DNA of 64,000 bases from Micromonospora lupini str. Lupac 08 (GTDB taxonomy: Bacteria > Actinomycetota > Actinomycetes > Mycobacteriales > Micromonosporaceae). Each line of letters starts with the position of its first letter. Position 1 is the first letter of the stretch. This document shows, piece by piece, positions 40,594 to 49,235 of the stretch. The notes below the pieces were generated by a model. That model searched no databases, was not told the DNA's origin, and worked only from the letters and a program-made list of their open reading frames with translations. The translations under genes and the position numbers were made by a program. The stretch is taken from the NCBI RefSeq assembly GCF_000297395.2, contig NZ_HF570108.1:631585-695584 (forward strand), written 5' to 3'.

Positions 40594-41877
40594 TCAGCGG
40601 TTGACGTAGGCGGCCAGGCCGCCGAGCTCCTCGCTCGCGATGAACACCGACCGTACGTTGAGGATGGCCTCCTCGACGTGGGCGTCACAGCCCCACGCCG
40701 CATCACCCCACGAGTCGGCGATCTTGATCTTCGCCGGCGCGGTGCATCCCTGGGCGCCGCCGAGCTGGCAGTGCTCGGGATGCGGTCGGGCAGCCTGTGC
40801 GGCCGCGGCGGCGCGCATCCGGTCGGCGAGTTCCGCGGCGGTGGAGGCGCGCTGTTCGGCCTCGGCGCGTAGCTGCCGCTCGGCGCGTACCGCCTTGGCC
40901 AGCTCCTCGTTCGCGGCCTTGGCGCGTGCTTCGGCGGCCGTCTTCGCCTGCTCGACGTGGTGGCGCTCGATGGCCAGGGCCGCGGTGTCGGCGAAGACCC
41001 GGGCCAGAGCCAGATCGGTGTCCTGCGGGACGCGCGGGGTGCGGTGGTACATGGCGAAGGTGCCCAATAGGCCGCCGTCACGGGCCAGGATCGGCATCGA
41101 CCAGCAGGCGGCGAGCCCGGCCCGCTCGGCCAGGTCGCGGAAGTCGTCCCAGAACGGATCGGTGGCGATGTCGGTGACGATGACCGGCTCCCGCCGGTGC
41201 GCGGCGGTGCCGCACGAGCCGACACCCTCACCGGTGGCGATCCCGTCGATGGCCCGGTTGTAGAACTCGGGCAGGCTCGGCGCGGCGCCGTGGCGCAGGT
41301 GCTCACCGTCCGGATCCGCGAGCAGCACGGAGACCAGCACCTGGTCCGGCGCGAGGTTCTCGATGCAGCGCGCCATCCCGTCGAGCACCTCGGCCAGGGG
41401 CGCCTGGCGGGCGATCTGCTCCAGCATGGCGCGGTGCTCGACCATCAGCCGCTGGGCGTGCTTGACCTGCGTGGTCTCCACGCCGATCACGCGGATCCCG
41501 GTCACGGTGCCGTCGGCGTCGCGGCGCGGCTCGTAGGTGAAGTCGAAGAACGCCTCCCGCGCGTGCGGGCCGGTCCCCAGCACGATCCGGGCGTCCCGAC
41601 CCGTGTAGGGCTCACCCGTGCGGTAGACCTCGTCCAACAGGGCGACGAAGCCCTGACCGGCCAACTCGGGCATCAGCTCGGCGACCGGAACCCCGGTGCG
41701 CGCCCGCTCCTCACCGATGGTGACGAAGAACGCCGGGTTCGCCGTCTCCACCACGTGCGTGGGCCCCACGAGCGACGCGAAAACGGCGATGGACTGCCCG
41801 AACAGCGCCCGCAGATCCTCCTCGGCCGCCTCCCCGACACGCACCGCAGTCGACCGCTGGCCCGATATCGCCGTCAT
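40594..41877 (-). CDS. PAS-GAF sensor protein with coiled coil and C-terminal Cys/His motif
   Basis: Soluble sensory protein, 427 aa, lacking any kinase, GGDEF or phosphatase output domain. A PAS-like domain (~25-150: VVETANPAFFVTIGEERART, VIGVETTQVKHAQRLM) is followed by a GAF domain (~165-315: GDGVGSCGTAAHRREPVIVT-type motif as GEGVGSCGTAAHRREPVI). Then comes a charged coiled coil (~318-375), and a C-terminal segment with HCQLGGAQGC and WGCDAHVEEA, a possible metal or redox site. ATG start. It probably passes a signal by protein-protein contact. Not obviously tied to its neighbours. Confidence 0.82.
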   Translation of the reverse strand: MTAISGQRSTAVRVGEAAEEDLRALFGQSIAVFASLVGPTHVVETANPAFFVTIGEERARTGVPVAELMPELAGQGFVALLDEVYRTGEPYTGRDARIVLGTGPHAREAFFDFTYEPRRDADGTVTGIRVIGVETTQVKHAQRLMVEHRAMLEQIARQAPLAEVLDGMARCIENLAPDQVLVSVLLADPDGEHLRHGAAPSLPEFYNRAIDGIATGEGVGSCGTAAHRREPVIVTDIATDPFWDDFRDLAERAGLAACWSMPILARDGGLLGTFAMYHRTPRVPQDTDLALARVFADTAALAIERHHVEQAKTAAEARAKAANEELAKAVRAERQLRAEAEQRASTAAELADRMRAAAAAQAARPHPEHCQLGGAQGCTAPAKIKIADSWGDAAWGCDAHVEEAILNVRSVFIASEELGGLAAYVNR

Positions 41878-42024
41878 GCCGTGGTCGCCCCTCTCCTGTC
41901 CGGCTTCGTCGGATGACCCATGGTTCGTCGCCCGCTGACGGTCGCCAGAGTACGGGGGAGACCGCGAGGCCGCCGTGCAGCGTACCGATGGTCAGGCGGC
42001 GGCTGTCGTACCGGTGCGGGGGCC

Positions 42025-42294
42025 TCAGCCGCTCTCGTCCACGAACTTGTAGTAGCTCATCCGGAAGCGTTGCAGCAGGGCGCGCATGAACTCCGCACCG
42101 GCCTCCGGCGGCACCCGCTCCGCGCCGACCGGCACACCGTTGTCGTAGAAATCCTGTGCGACCGCACCCCACTCCGGATCGAGAATGGTCAGCGACACCG
42201 GTTGGCCGGGCTGCCAATTGAACTCGGCCACCCGCCGGTTGGTGTGCTGGGCGAACGTGTAGAGCGCCACCCTGGTCGCCGCCTGCTCGGTCAT
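42025..42294 (-). CDS. Small protein after the T7SS effector, candidate immunity protein
   Basis: I do not recognise the family. 89 aa, acidic, soluble: MTEQAATRVALYTFAQHTNR, FNWQPGQPVSLTILDPEWGA, RALLQRFRMSYYKFVDESG. The ATG follows AGGAGG at good spacing and lies 33 bp after the effector stop on the same strand, the position where immunity proteins of polymorphic toxins usually sit. A chaperone or an unrelated small protein is also possible. Confidence 0.78.
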   Translation of the reverse strand: MTEQAATRVALYTFAQHTNRRVAEFNWQPGQPVSLTILDPEWGAVAQDFYDNGVPVGAERVPPEAGAEFMRALLQRFRMSYYKFVDESG

Positions 42295-42326
42295 GCCTGC
42301 CTCCTGGTTCACCACGGCTCCTTCGC

Positions 42327-44190
42327 TCACCACGGGCTCGGCGGACGGAAGGCGTTCCACGCCTCGCCCGTGATCATGCCTCGGCTACGGATCTCGTTGA
42401 AGCGGTCCATCGCACCGGACAACGCCTGCTCGCTCAGACCGGTGCTGCGCAGCCGGTCGGCCAGCACGGCCGGGTCGGTGGCCTGGATCCGGGCCATCGT
42501 CTCCGGGCTGAGCGGCTGGTTCATCCGTTGCGAAACGAAGTCCGAACGCAGCGGTTCGCCGTTCGACTCGGGGAACGAGTAACCGTGGTCGATGGCGACC
42601 AGGCGGCCGTCGGGGCCGGTCAGGTAGTTACCCATGTGCCGGTCGGTGTTGCCGCTGACGTAGTCGAGCACCGCCATCCGCTCGCCCTCCGCGACGGGGT
42701 AGTCGCCGGCGGGACGACCCGGGCTCGCGTTCTCCACGAACTCCTGCATCGACCCGGCCCCGTGCGGACCGTCCCACCGTGCCGTCGTGGGCACCAGGCC
42801 GAAGCCCAGATCCTCGTCCAGGCGCGAGGCGGCGACCTCCCGGGCGGCCAGCTGGTTCTCCGGGATGGTGGAGCGGACCTGGACGAACTCGTTCTCCGGC
42901 ACGTTCGGCTTGTACACGCCGTGCGTGCCGTCGGTGAACGTCACGTCGTACGCGTCGTTGACGTGTCCGCCGGGGTCGAGTTCGGTCATGCTGTGCACCT
43001 CCCTGCCGAGCAGCCGCAACTCGGCCTCGCTCGCATGATCGGGCACCAGCGGATCGGTGGTGGACCCGGGCTCGGCTGTGTCGGGTCCGTCGGTGTCCGG
43101 CGGGTCGTCGCCGTCGCGCGCCGGACCGCCGTCGTGGCCTGGCCCGCTGTCGTGTCCTGATCCGCCGTCGTGTCCTGACCCGCTGTGCGGCGGGTCCTCC
43201 GGCGTGTCCTGGCCCGCCCGCCGTTGGCGGCGCCCCGGGCGGTCCGCCGTGCGCCGGGCCGCCGCCGGGAGACCCCGGCGCGCGGTCGACGTCGGGTGGC
43301 CAGTCGTCCTGCCGCGCCCACGGCGGTGGCTGCCCGCCGCCGGCCGGGTCCGTGTAGCCGCGCGCCCCCGGGCCGGGAGCCGGCATGTCGGAAGGACTCG
43401 ACCCGCCCGGGGTACGCCGGAGGCCGCGCAGCGCCGTGCGGAGGGTGTCGAGCAGGTCACCGAGCCTGGACAGGATCGGCCGGAGCCGGCTGACACTGCG
43501 GGCCAGCGCCGTGAGCAACCCGGTGATCTTGGCAGCCCACTTGGCGACAAGCGTGGACACCTGCGCCGCGACCAGCGGGGTCGCCAAGCCCAGGGTCAGC
43601 CCGGCCTCGGCGAGCCACTCCCACAGCCGGACGGCGAGGACCGAGACGAAGTCGGCGATCAGATCCCGGACCAGCTCCCGGACCAGCGCCACCAGCAGGC
43701 CCGCGCCCTCGACGACGGTGCCGAGCAGACCCGAGGCGTCCGCCAGGCCGGCGAGGTGGCGCAGGTGCTCGTCGCTGTAGCGGCGGTACGCCTCGGACGC
43801 GGGACCCGTCCAGGTCGCGATCTCGGTGCGCACCGCCTCGGACAGGGCGGTGACCTGACCGGTGACGTGCCGGGAGACGTTGTGCCACGTCTGCGCGTAC
43901 GCGGTGATCTGGTCCGGGTCGCCGGCCAGCCAGTCGAGGGCGTCGGAGAGCGGCTTGACGTGCTCGATGAGCCAGGCGACCCCCCACGAGACGACCGACC
44001 CGATCGGGTCGACGCAGGTCGCCAGCACCTCCATCGACGTACCGAACCCGCCGATCGTCGAGTCGACCCAGGACCCGCTCTCGATGCCGTGGCGCAGGTC
44101 GACCAGGCTCTCGACGAGACCGACGCCGCTGTACGCGGTGGTGGTGTCCTGTCGGGCGGCGATCAGCGGGTTCGCCACGTCGGTGCTCAC
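42327..44190 (-). pseudogene. T7SS effector with C-terminal PI3/4-kinase-like domain, frameshifted
   Basis: Two frames together give a ~620-aa secreted effector. The N-terminal part (MSTDVANPLIAARQDTTTAY; helical to ~260, with a W-x-G turn in TWTGPASEAYRRYSDEHL) resembles WXG100-type targeting domains. A Pro/Gly/His-rich spacer follows. The C-terminal ~230 residues, in a second frame, match bacterial PI3/4-kinase-like domains: GVYKPNVPENEFVQVR (ATP lysine region), DYVSGNTDRHMGNYL (catalytic loop) and AIDHGYSFP (metal-binding DHG). The frames switch around 43206-43222 in a G/C run; a one-base change would restore the ORF. ATG start overlaps the stop of the EspC-like gene (ATGA). The kinase residues are intact, so a sequencing error is possible. 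Confidence 0.8.
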
Positions 44191-44516
44191 CTGTGCATCC
44201 GCCCGAGGGCAGCGGAGATCGTTCCGTCCACGTGGTGGTAGGCGTCCACCGTCCCGTCGAGCGCCCCGGCCGCGCTGTGCAACGCCTCCCGTGCCGCCGC
44301 GAGCGCCTCCACCGCCGGCCCCTGGACGACGTCCAACAGGAAGGGGATCGCCTGGCAGACGGGCAGGTGCCCGTACGCGCCGGCGCCCATCCGCATCTGC
44401 GCCCCCGCGTCGCGTGCGGCGCCGACCGCCTCGGCGATCCGGTCGACGGAGCGGGCGTGCCCGGTCACCGCCGCCGTGGTGACCTCGAACCCGGCTGCCT
44501 CAGCGCCCACGGTCAC
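44187..44516 (-). CDS. EspC-like type VII secretion target protein
   Basis: Small helical protein, 109 aa, of the ESX/EspC-like type VII target family: VTTAAVTGHARSVDRIAEAV, a central YGHLPVCQAIPFLL, and a C-terminal ALDGTVDAYHHVDGTISAAL. Such proteins form helical hairpins that pair with or accompany a secreted effector. GTG start; its 5' end overlaps the YbaB-like gene and its stop overlaps the effector ATG, so all are made together. Confidence 0.82.
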   Translation of the reverse strand: MTVGAEAAGFEVTTAAVTGHARSVDRIAEAVGAARDAGAQMRMGAGAYGHLPVCQAIPFLLDVVQGPAVEALAAAREALHSAAGALDGTVDAYHHVDGTISAALGRMHR

Positions 44517-44931
44517 CCCACCCGGCGTACCCCGGCTCGTCCTCCTCGGTCACCTCGGGGAAGCGCGACTCGTAGCTGCCGACGACGGCGCGGGCGGTCT
44601 CGGAGTCGGCGCCGACGGTCTCCGCCGCGGCCTCCGCCACCTGCGGGGCCAGCTGCCCCTGCGCCCGACGCATCACCGCCAGCACCTCGGCGGCGATCTC
44701 GTTGGCCCGCCAGCTCAGCACCCGGTTGTCGAGTCGGAGGTCGGTCATCGCCCCGGACGCGGCGACGGTCACCTGGACCGCGCCGTCCGCACCCTCGGCG
44801 GTCGCCGACATCGCCGCCACCCGGTCGGACAACTCCTGCGCCCGGGCGGCCCGCTCGGAGATGCCCGCCGACCAGGAGGCGACGAACCGCTCGGTGGCCG
44901 CGTCGAAATCACCGCTGGGAAACTGCGCCAT
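44500..44931 (-). CDS. YbaB/EbfC-family protein of the T7SS cassette
   Basis: 143 aa, helix-strand-helix protein of the YbaB/EbfC nucleoid-associated fold: RAAQELSDRVAAMSA-like helix, central strand DGAVQVTVAASGAMTDLRLD, and C-terminal helix NEIAAEVLAVMRRAQGQLAP. Actinobacteria commonly place a YbaB-like gene first in WXG100/EspC effector cassettes, where its role (chaperone or DNA-binding) is unknown. ATG 44931 has GGGGGAGG upstream. Divergent from the AfsA operon. Confidence 0.85.
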   Translation of the reverse strand: MAQFPSGDFDAATERFVASWSAGISERAARAQELSDRVAAMSATAEGADGAVQVTVAASGAMTDLRLDNRVLSWRANEIAAEVLAVMRRAQGQLAPQVAEAAAETVGADSETARAVVGSYESRFPEVTEEDEPGYAGWGDRGR

Positions 44932-45074
44932 CAGACCTCCCCCGTGTGACGGCTGCCGACCGCCCCCAGGTGAGCCTGGCGCGGCGCGGCCAGCACACGA
45001 TACGCCCTCACCCTCCGGTGTGGAGTCCGCTGCCGACGACGACGGCGGTCCGGGCGCGGGCCACCCTAGGCAAT

Positions 45075-45091
45075 CTTGAGTCACCCTCGAA
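45075..45091. promoter_or_regulatory. Cluster motif copy 1: CTTGAG-N5-CTCGAA, upstream of the AfsA operon
   Basis: CTTGAG followed after five bases by CTCGAA, about 80 bp upstream of the AfsA start; another CTTGAG lies at 45109. CTTGAGTCACCCTCGA matches the inverse of the motif near 61255 at 14 of 16 positions. Confidence 0.5.
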
Positions 45092-45168
45092 TCCGGCGGC
45101 GGGGGTGCCTTGAGCGTCTCCTGTCACGGTGGTTCGTGAGCCCACGACACCAATGGACAGGAGTCGCC

Positions 45169-46104
45169 ATGCCGCCGGTGGCCGCGCCCCCGCAGCAGAT
45201 CGACGACCATGCGCTCGAGTTCGACCGTACGGTTCACCGCGCCCTGGTGCATCGCCGTGCCCTCGCGGAGGTGTTCCTCACCGACGCCGTACGGGTCGCC
45301 GATGACCGGTTCCTCGCCGCCGCCCAGCTACCTCGGGCCCACTGGTGCTACACCGACCACACCGCCGCACCCGCCCAGGTCGACCCGATGCTGCTGCTCG
45401 AATGCTGCCGCCAGGCCTCGACCCTGCTGGTCCACCGATTCCTGGACCTGCCGTTCGGCACCGCGTTTCTGGTGAAGAGCTGGCGGACCCGGATCACCGA
45501 CCCGGACGCGCTGGTCAGCGGCCCCACGCCTGGTGAACTGCGGCTCGACATCCGCACCGCTGGCGCCCGCAGCCGGGACGGTCAGTTGCGGTCGCTGACT
45601 CTCGACATCGGGCTCCAGGTCGACGGTGCGGCGGTCGGCGAGAGCCACATCCAGGCCGGCTACCTGCCCGCGGAGGACTACACGGCGCTGCGCACCCTCC
45701 GGCGCCGCAGCCCCGCCCCGATGTCGGACGAGCTCGCGCCCCGCACCGGCGCCCAGCCGGTGCAGCCCGCCCTGGTCGGGCGCCGCGACCCCCGCAACGT
45801 CGTGCTCGCCGAAGCGCACGTGGCCGGCCCCACGGCCACCGCCCGCGTCGACGTGCCACTGGACCACGCCAGCCTCTTCGACCACCCGCTCGACCACGTG
45901 CCCGGGATGGCCCTGCTCGAGGCGGCCCGGCAGATGGCCGTCCTTCTCACCGGCGAGCCCCGGGTCACCGGCCTCGACGCGGCCTTCGTGCAGTTCGCGG
46001 AACTGGACAGCCCGCTGACCGTCACGGCGACCCAGGGCGAGCGGATCGATGTCGAGGTGAGCCAGAACGGCACAGCCGTCTGCACAGTGAAGTTGGAGCG
46101 ATGA
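45169..46104 (+). CDS. afsA: AfsA-family gamma-butyrolactone synthase homologue
   Basis: AfsA condenses a beta-ketoacyl-ACP with dihydroxyacetone phosphate in gamma-butyrolactone signalling. 311 aa, normal length, built of two hot-dog repeats: domain 1 (~15-160: VHRALVHRRALAEVFLTDAV, CCRQASTLLVHRFLDLPFGT) and domain 2 (~205-310: DHASLFDHPLDHVPGMALLE). The motif DHP-x-DHVPGM-x-LLEAARQ is diagnostic. ATG with ACAGGAG upstream. It leads a nine-gene coupled operon encoding a small fatty-acid-synthase set, so it probably receives the acyl chain made by those genes. No ArpA-type receptor gene is in the window, which favours a biosynthetic rather than purely signalling role. Confidence 0.92.
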   Translation: MPPVAAPPQQIDDHALEFDRTVHRALVHRRALAEVFLTDAVRVADDRFLAAAQLPRAHWCYTDHTAAPAQVDPMLLLECCRQASTLLVHRFLDLPFGTAFLVKSWRTRITDPDALVSGPTPGELRLDIRTAGARSRDGQLRSLTLDIGLQVDGAAVGESHIQAGYLPAEDYTALRTLRRRSPAPMSDELAPRTGAQPVQPALVGRRDPRNVVLAEAHVAGPTATARVDVPLDHASLFDHPLDHVPGMALLEAARQMAVLLTGEPRVTGLDAAFVQFAELDSPLTVTATQGERIDVEVSQNGTAVCTVKLER

Positions 46105-46727
46105 GAGCCGTCTGGACGGACTTCGCCGGCGTGCTGACCCCGCCGGTCGGCGAAACAGTGCGCAGCTTCTGCGCCGCCCAGGGCATCGAACCGGACCAGT
46201 ACCTGGGCGCGATGAAGGTCGTCGGCGACCGCTACGGCGGAGACACCATGGCCCCGCTGGACACACCGCTGATCACTCAGGACGAGTGGGCCACGCAGAT
46301 GGAGGAGGTGCTGGCCGAGCGGTACGGCGTCAGCGCCGACCTCTCGGACTTCGGCGCGAAGTGGTTCGCCGACCGGCGCAGCAACACGGAGTGGGTCGAC
46401 TGGCTGCGAACCCTGCGCCGTCAGGGCACCTTCGTCGGGCTGGTGTCCAACATGGTGCCGGCCTGGGACGTGCACTGGCGGGCGATGCTGCCGGTGGCGG
46501 AGCTGTTCGACGACGTCGTGCTCTCGTTCGAGGTCGGCGCCCGCAAGCCCGAGCCGGCGATCTTCGCGCTGGCCGCGACCCGGGCCGGCGTACCGCCCCG
46601 CGACTGCGTCCTGGTCGACGACCTGGCGAAGAACTGCGCCGGGGCGCAGGCGGCGGGTTGGCACGCCGTGCACTTCACCAGCACCGGCGAGGCCGTCGCC
46701 GAACTCGAGCCCTGGATCCGACGATGA
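46101..46727 (+). CDS. HAD-superfamily hydrolase
   Basis: Haloacid dehalogenase-like hydrolase, 208 aa, cap type C1. Motif I reads VWTDFAGVLT: the nucleophilic Asp is present, but the second Asp of the phosphatase DxD motif is Ala. Motif II is LVSNM, motif III lies in GARKPEPAIFALAATRAG, and motif IV is VLVDDLAKN. ATG overlaps the AfsA stop. After AfsA condensation a phosphate must be removed, so a phosphatase is expected here; the DxA change leaves this open, and a dehalogenase-like or other hydrolase role is possible. Confidence 0.88.
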   Translation: MRAVWTDFAGVLTPPVGETVRSFCAAQGIEPDQYLGAMKVVGDRYGGDTMAPLDTPLITQDEWATQMEEVLAERYGVSADLSDFGAKWFADRRSNTEWVDWLRTLRRQGTFVGLVSNMVPAWDVHWRAMLPVAELFDDVVLSFEVGARKPEPAIFALAATRAGVPPRDCVLVDDLAKNCAGAQAAGWHAVHFTSTGEAVAELEPWIRR

Positions 46728-47770
46728 ATGCCGTAGGTCTCGTCGCCGGGGTGTGGTACCCGTCCGTCCGGCAGACCGTCGCGGCCGCGGTGGCCTGCGG
46801 CGACGTCCGCGCCAAGACCGCCACCGAGCTGGGCTACACCGAGTTGCCCGTGTCGGTCGACGTGGCCCCTCCGGACATGGCCGTCCGCGCTGCCCGGCCC
46901 GTGCTCGACCGTGGACGTGTGCCCGCCGGGGACCTCGCCATGGTCCTGCACGCCAGCGTGCACCACCAGGGCCACGACGCCTGGTCCGCTCCGCACTACA
47001 TCGCCCACCAGTTGGCTGCCGACCGGGCTGTGCCGATCGGTCTGCTGCAGCAGTGCAACGGCGGCGCGATCGGCATCGAGTTGGCCATCGACCGGCTCCG
47101 CGGCGACCCGCGATCCGGTCCCGTGCTGGTCACCACCGCCGACCGGTTCCTGACCCCGAGCTGGCACCGGTGGCTCACCGACTACGGCATGGCGACCGGC
47201 GACGGAGCCACAGCTGTCCTCGTCCACCGCGGCGACCGCCCCAGCGACCTGCTGTTGCACGCCTCGGCAACCACTGTCGCCGCCGACCTCGAGGTCATGC
47301 ACCGCGGGGACGACGGGCTCGACGCCCACCCACTCGGGCACGGGCCGCAGATCGATGTCAAGCGCACGAAGCGTGCGTTCATCGCCGCGTACGGCGTCGA
47401 CCGCTTCATCAAGACGGCCTACGACCGCATCTCCGAGGCGGTCGCCACGGCGTTGGCCGAGGCCGGGTTGTCCCGTTCCGACCTGCGGTACGCGGTCCTG
47501 CCCCGGCTCGGCACCAAGGCAATGGCCGAGGCCTACGTACCGCCGCTTGTCGAGCAGGTCGACGCCGATCTGCTCGATCTCGGTCGCGCGACCGGGCATC
47601 TCGGCGCGGGCGACCTCAACGCCAACCTCGCCGACCTCGGCCGCGGCGACTGGCTCGGGCCGGGCGACCACGCCCTGGTCCTCAACGGCGGCGGCGGTTT
47701 CACCTTCACCGCGATGGTGGTCAGCCGCCCCGACTCCCCCTCATCCACAGCCAGAGGAGCATTCCGATGA
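46724..47770 (+). CDS. KASIII-like acyltransferase/ketosynthase, paralogue A
   Basis: Thiolase-fold protein of the ketoacyl-ACP synthase III group, 348 aa. Conserved features are APPDMAVRAARPVL, HASVHHQGHDAWSAPHYIAH and the active cysteine in LLQQCNGGAIGIE (Cys111), then VKRTKRAFIAAYGVD, VLPRLGTKAMAEAYVPP and GHLGAGDLNANLADL. The canonical FabH His and Asn motifs (HQAN, GNT) are missing, so it may transfer rather than condense acyl groups. ATG overlaps the HAD stop. A second copy of this unusual subgroup lies at the far end of the cluster. Confidence 0.88.
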   Translation: MNAVGLVAGVWYPSVRQTVAAAVACGDVRAKTATELGYTELPVSVDVAPPDMAVRAARPVLDRGRVPAGDLAMVLHASVHHQGHDAWSAPHYIAHQLAADRAVPIGLLQQCNGGAIGIELAIDRLRGDPRSGPVLVTTADRFLTPSWHRWLTDYGMATGDGATAVLVHRGDRPSDLLLHASATTVAADLEVMHRGDDGLDAHPLGHGPQIDVKRTKRAFIAAYGVDRFIKTAYDRISEAVATALAEAGLSRSDLRYAVLPRLGTKAMAEAYVPPLVEQVDADLLDLGRATGHLGAGDLNANLADLGRGDWLGPGDHALVLNGGGGFTFTAMVVSRPDSPSSTARGAFR

Positions 47771-48003
47771 GCCTTGTCCAGCAGCGTTTCCACACCCTGC
47801 TCAGCACCAAGCTCGGCATTTCCGAGAGCGAGTTCACCGCGTCCACCACCCTGGAGGACCTCGAGTTCGACTCGCTGGCCCTGATCGAGCTCAGCGTCGC
47901 GCTGCAGAAGGAGTTCGGCGTCGTGCTCGACGAGACCGAGATGACCATCGAGAGCACAGTCGGTGAGATCGGCGGCAAGCTCGACGAACTGGTGGCCGCG
48001 TGA
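47767..48003 (+). CDS. Acyl carrier protein
   Basis: 78 aa, four-helix carrier with phosphopantetheine attachment in FDSLALIELSVALQKEFG (Ser36 of the DSL motif). Carries the growing acyl chain for the ketosynthases of the operon. ATG after AGAGGAG; its first bases overlap the KASIII-like gene's stop, and its own TGA overlaps the ketosynthase GTG. A dedicated ACP supports a pathway separate from housekeeping fatty-acid synthesis. Confidence 0.93.
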   Translation: MSLVQQRFHTLLSTKLGISESEFTASTTLEDLEFDSLALIELSVALQKEFGVVLDETEMTIESTVGEIGGKLDELVAA

Positions 48004-49235
48004 CCGGCCGCGACCGGCGTTTCGAGGTCGCCGTCACCGGGCTGGGGCTGCTCACCCCGGCCGGGATCGGGGTCGAGGCCAACTGGGAGACGATCTGCGC
48101 CGGGGAATCCGTGGCGCGCATCGACGAGTCGCTGGCCGGTAATCCCGTCGACTTCGTCTGCCGGGTTCCGGACTTCGACGCCGCGGCGCTGCTGGGAGGC
48201 CGCAAGGCCGCCCGCCTCGACCGGGTCAACCAGCTGGCCCTCGTCGCCGCGCGGCAGGCGCTCGTCGACGCCGGTCTCGACCCGACCGACTGGGACGGGA
48301 CCCGGGTCGGTGTGGTGATCGGCAACTCGTTCGGCGGGTGCGCCACCTACGAGAGGGAGCACGCCGCCTTCCTCGAGCAGGGCCCGCAGATCGTCTCGCC
48401 GACGCTTATGGTGACGGCCCCGGTGAACATGACCGCCGGCTACATCGCCATCGAGTGCCAGGCGACCGGCCCCAACTTCGTGGTGTCGACGGCGTGCGCG
48501 TCCGGCGCGACCGCGATCGGCCTGGCGCGGCAACTGCTCGAGTCCCGCAGTTGCGACATCGTGATCGCCGGGGGCACGGAGTCCTTCCTGACCCGTACCA
48601 CCCTGGCGAGCCTGACCAACATGGGCGCGATGTCGCGGCGCCGCGACGACCCGGCTGCGGCGTCGCGTCCCTTCGATGTCGACCGGGACGGCTTCGTGGC
48701 GGGCGAGGGCGCAGCGATCCTCGTGCTCGAACGGACCGCCGACGCGCGCGCCCGGGGCGCGCGGATCCGGGCGAACATCAGCGGCTACGGCGCCTCGGCG
48801 GACGGTTTCCACGCCTCGCGGCCCGACCCCCAGGGCGGGGGCGCGGAACGGGCGCTGCGCGCCGCCCTCGCCGATGCGCTTGTCGAGCCCGAGGAGGTGG
48901 CGCACGTCAACGCGCACGGCACCTCGACGCCACTCAACGACGTCACGGAGTCGCGGCTGATCCGCCGGGTGCTCGGCGATCGACCGGCGGTGACCTCCAC
49001 CAAGGGAGTGATCGGGCACCTCATCGGCGCGGCCGGGGCGGCCGAGGCGGCGTACTCGGTGCTCGCCGTGCAGCACGGGCTGGTGCCGCCCACGGCCAAC
49101 CTGACCAGCCAGGATCCGCAGATCGAGGTCGACGTGGTGGCGAAGGCGCCGCGGGGGCTGGCAGTGGACGTCGCCGTGTCGAACTCGTTCGGTTTCGGGG
49201 GCCAGAACGCCGTACTCGTGGTCACCGCGCCATGA
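48000..49235 (+). CDS. Beta-ketoacyl-ACP synthase II (FabF-like)
   Basis: Elongating ketosynthase, 411 aa, full length. Catalytic triad intact: Cys166 in VVSTACASGATAI, His306 in NAHGTSTPLND and His340 in GVIGHLIGAAG; the C-terminus has NSFGFGGQNAVLV. There is no partner chain-length factor, so it resembles type II fatty-acid elongation rather than aromatic polyketide synthesis. GTG start overlaps the ACP stop. Confidence 0.93.
   Translation: MTGRDRRFEVAVTGLGLLTPAGIGVEANWETICAGESVARIDESLAGNPVDFVCRVPDFDAAALLGGRKAARLDRVNQLALVAARQALVDAGLDPTDWDGTRVGVVIGNSFGGCATYEREHAAFLEQGPQIVSPTLMVTAPVNMTAGYIAIECQATGPNFVVSTACASGATAIGLARQLLESRSCDIVIAGGTESFLTRTTLASLTNMGAMSRRRDDPAAASRPFDVDRDGFVAGEGAAILVLERTADARARGARIRANISGYGASADGFHASRPDPQGGGAERALRAALADALVEPEEVAHVNAHGTSTPLNDVTESRLIRRVLGDRPAVTSTKGVIGHLIGAAGAAEAAYSVLAVQHGLVPPTANLTSQDPQIEVDVVAKAPRGLAVDVAVSNSFGFGGQNAVLVVTAP

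Noticed and set aside
45169..46104. Interpreting AfsA as proof of a local signalling circuit
   Set aside because: No ArpA/CprB-type receptor or butenolide reductase of the BprA type is identifiable in the window; the TetR at 13922 is 31 kb away with its own operator and target.
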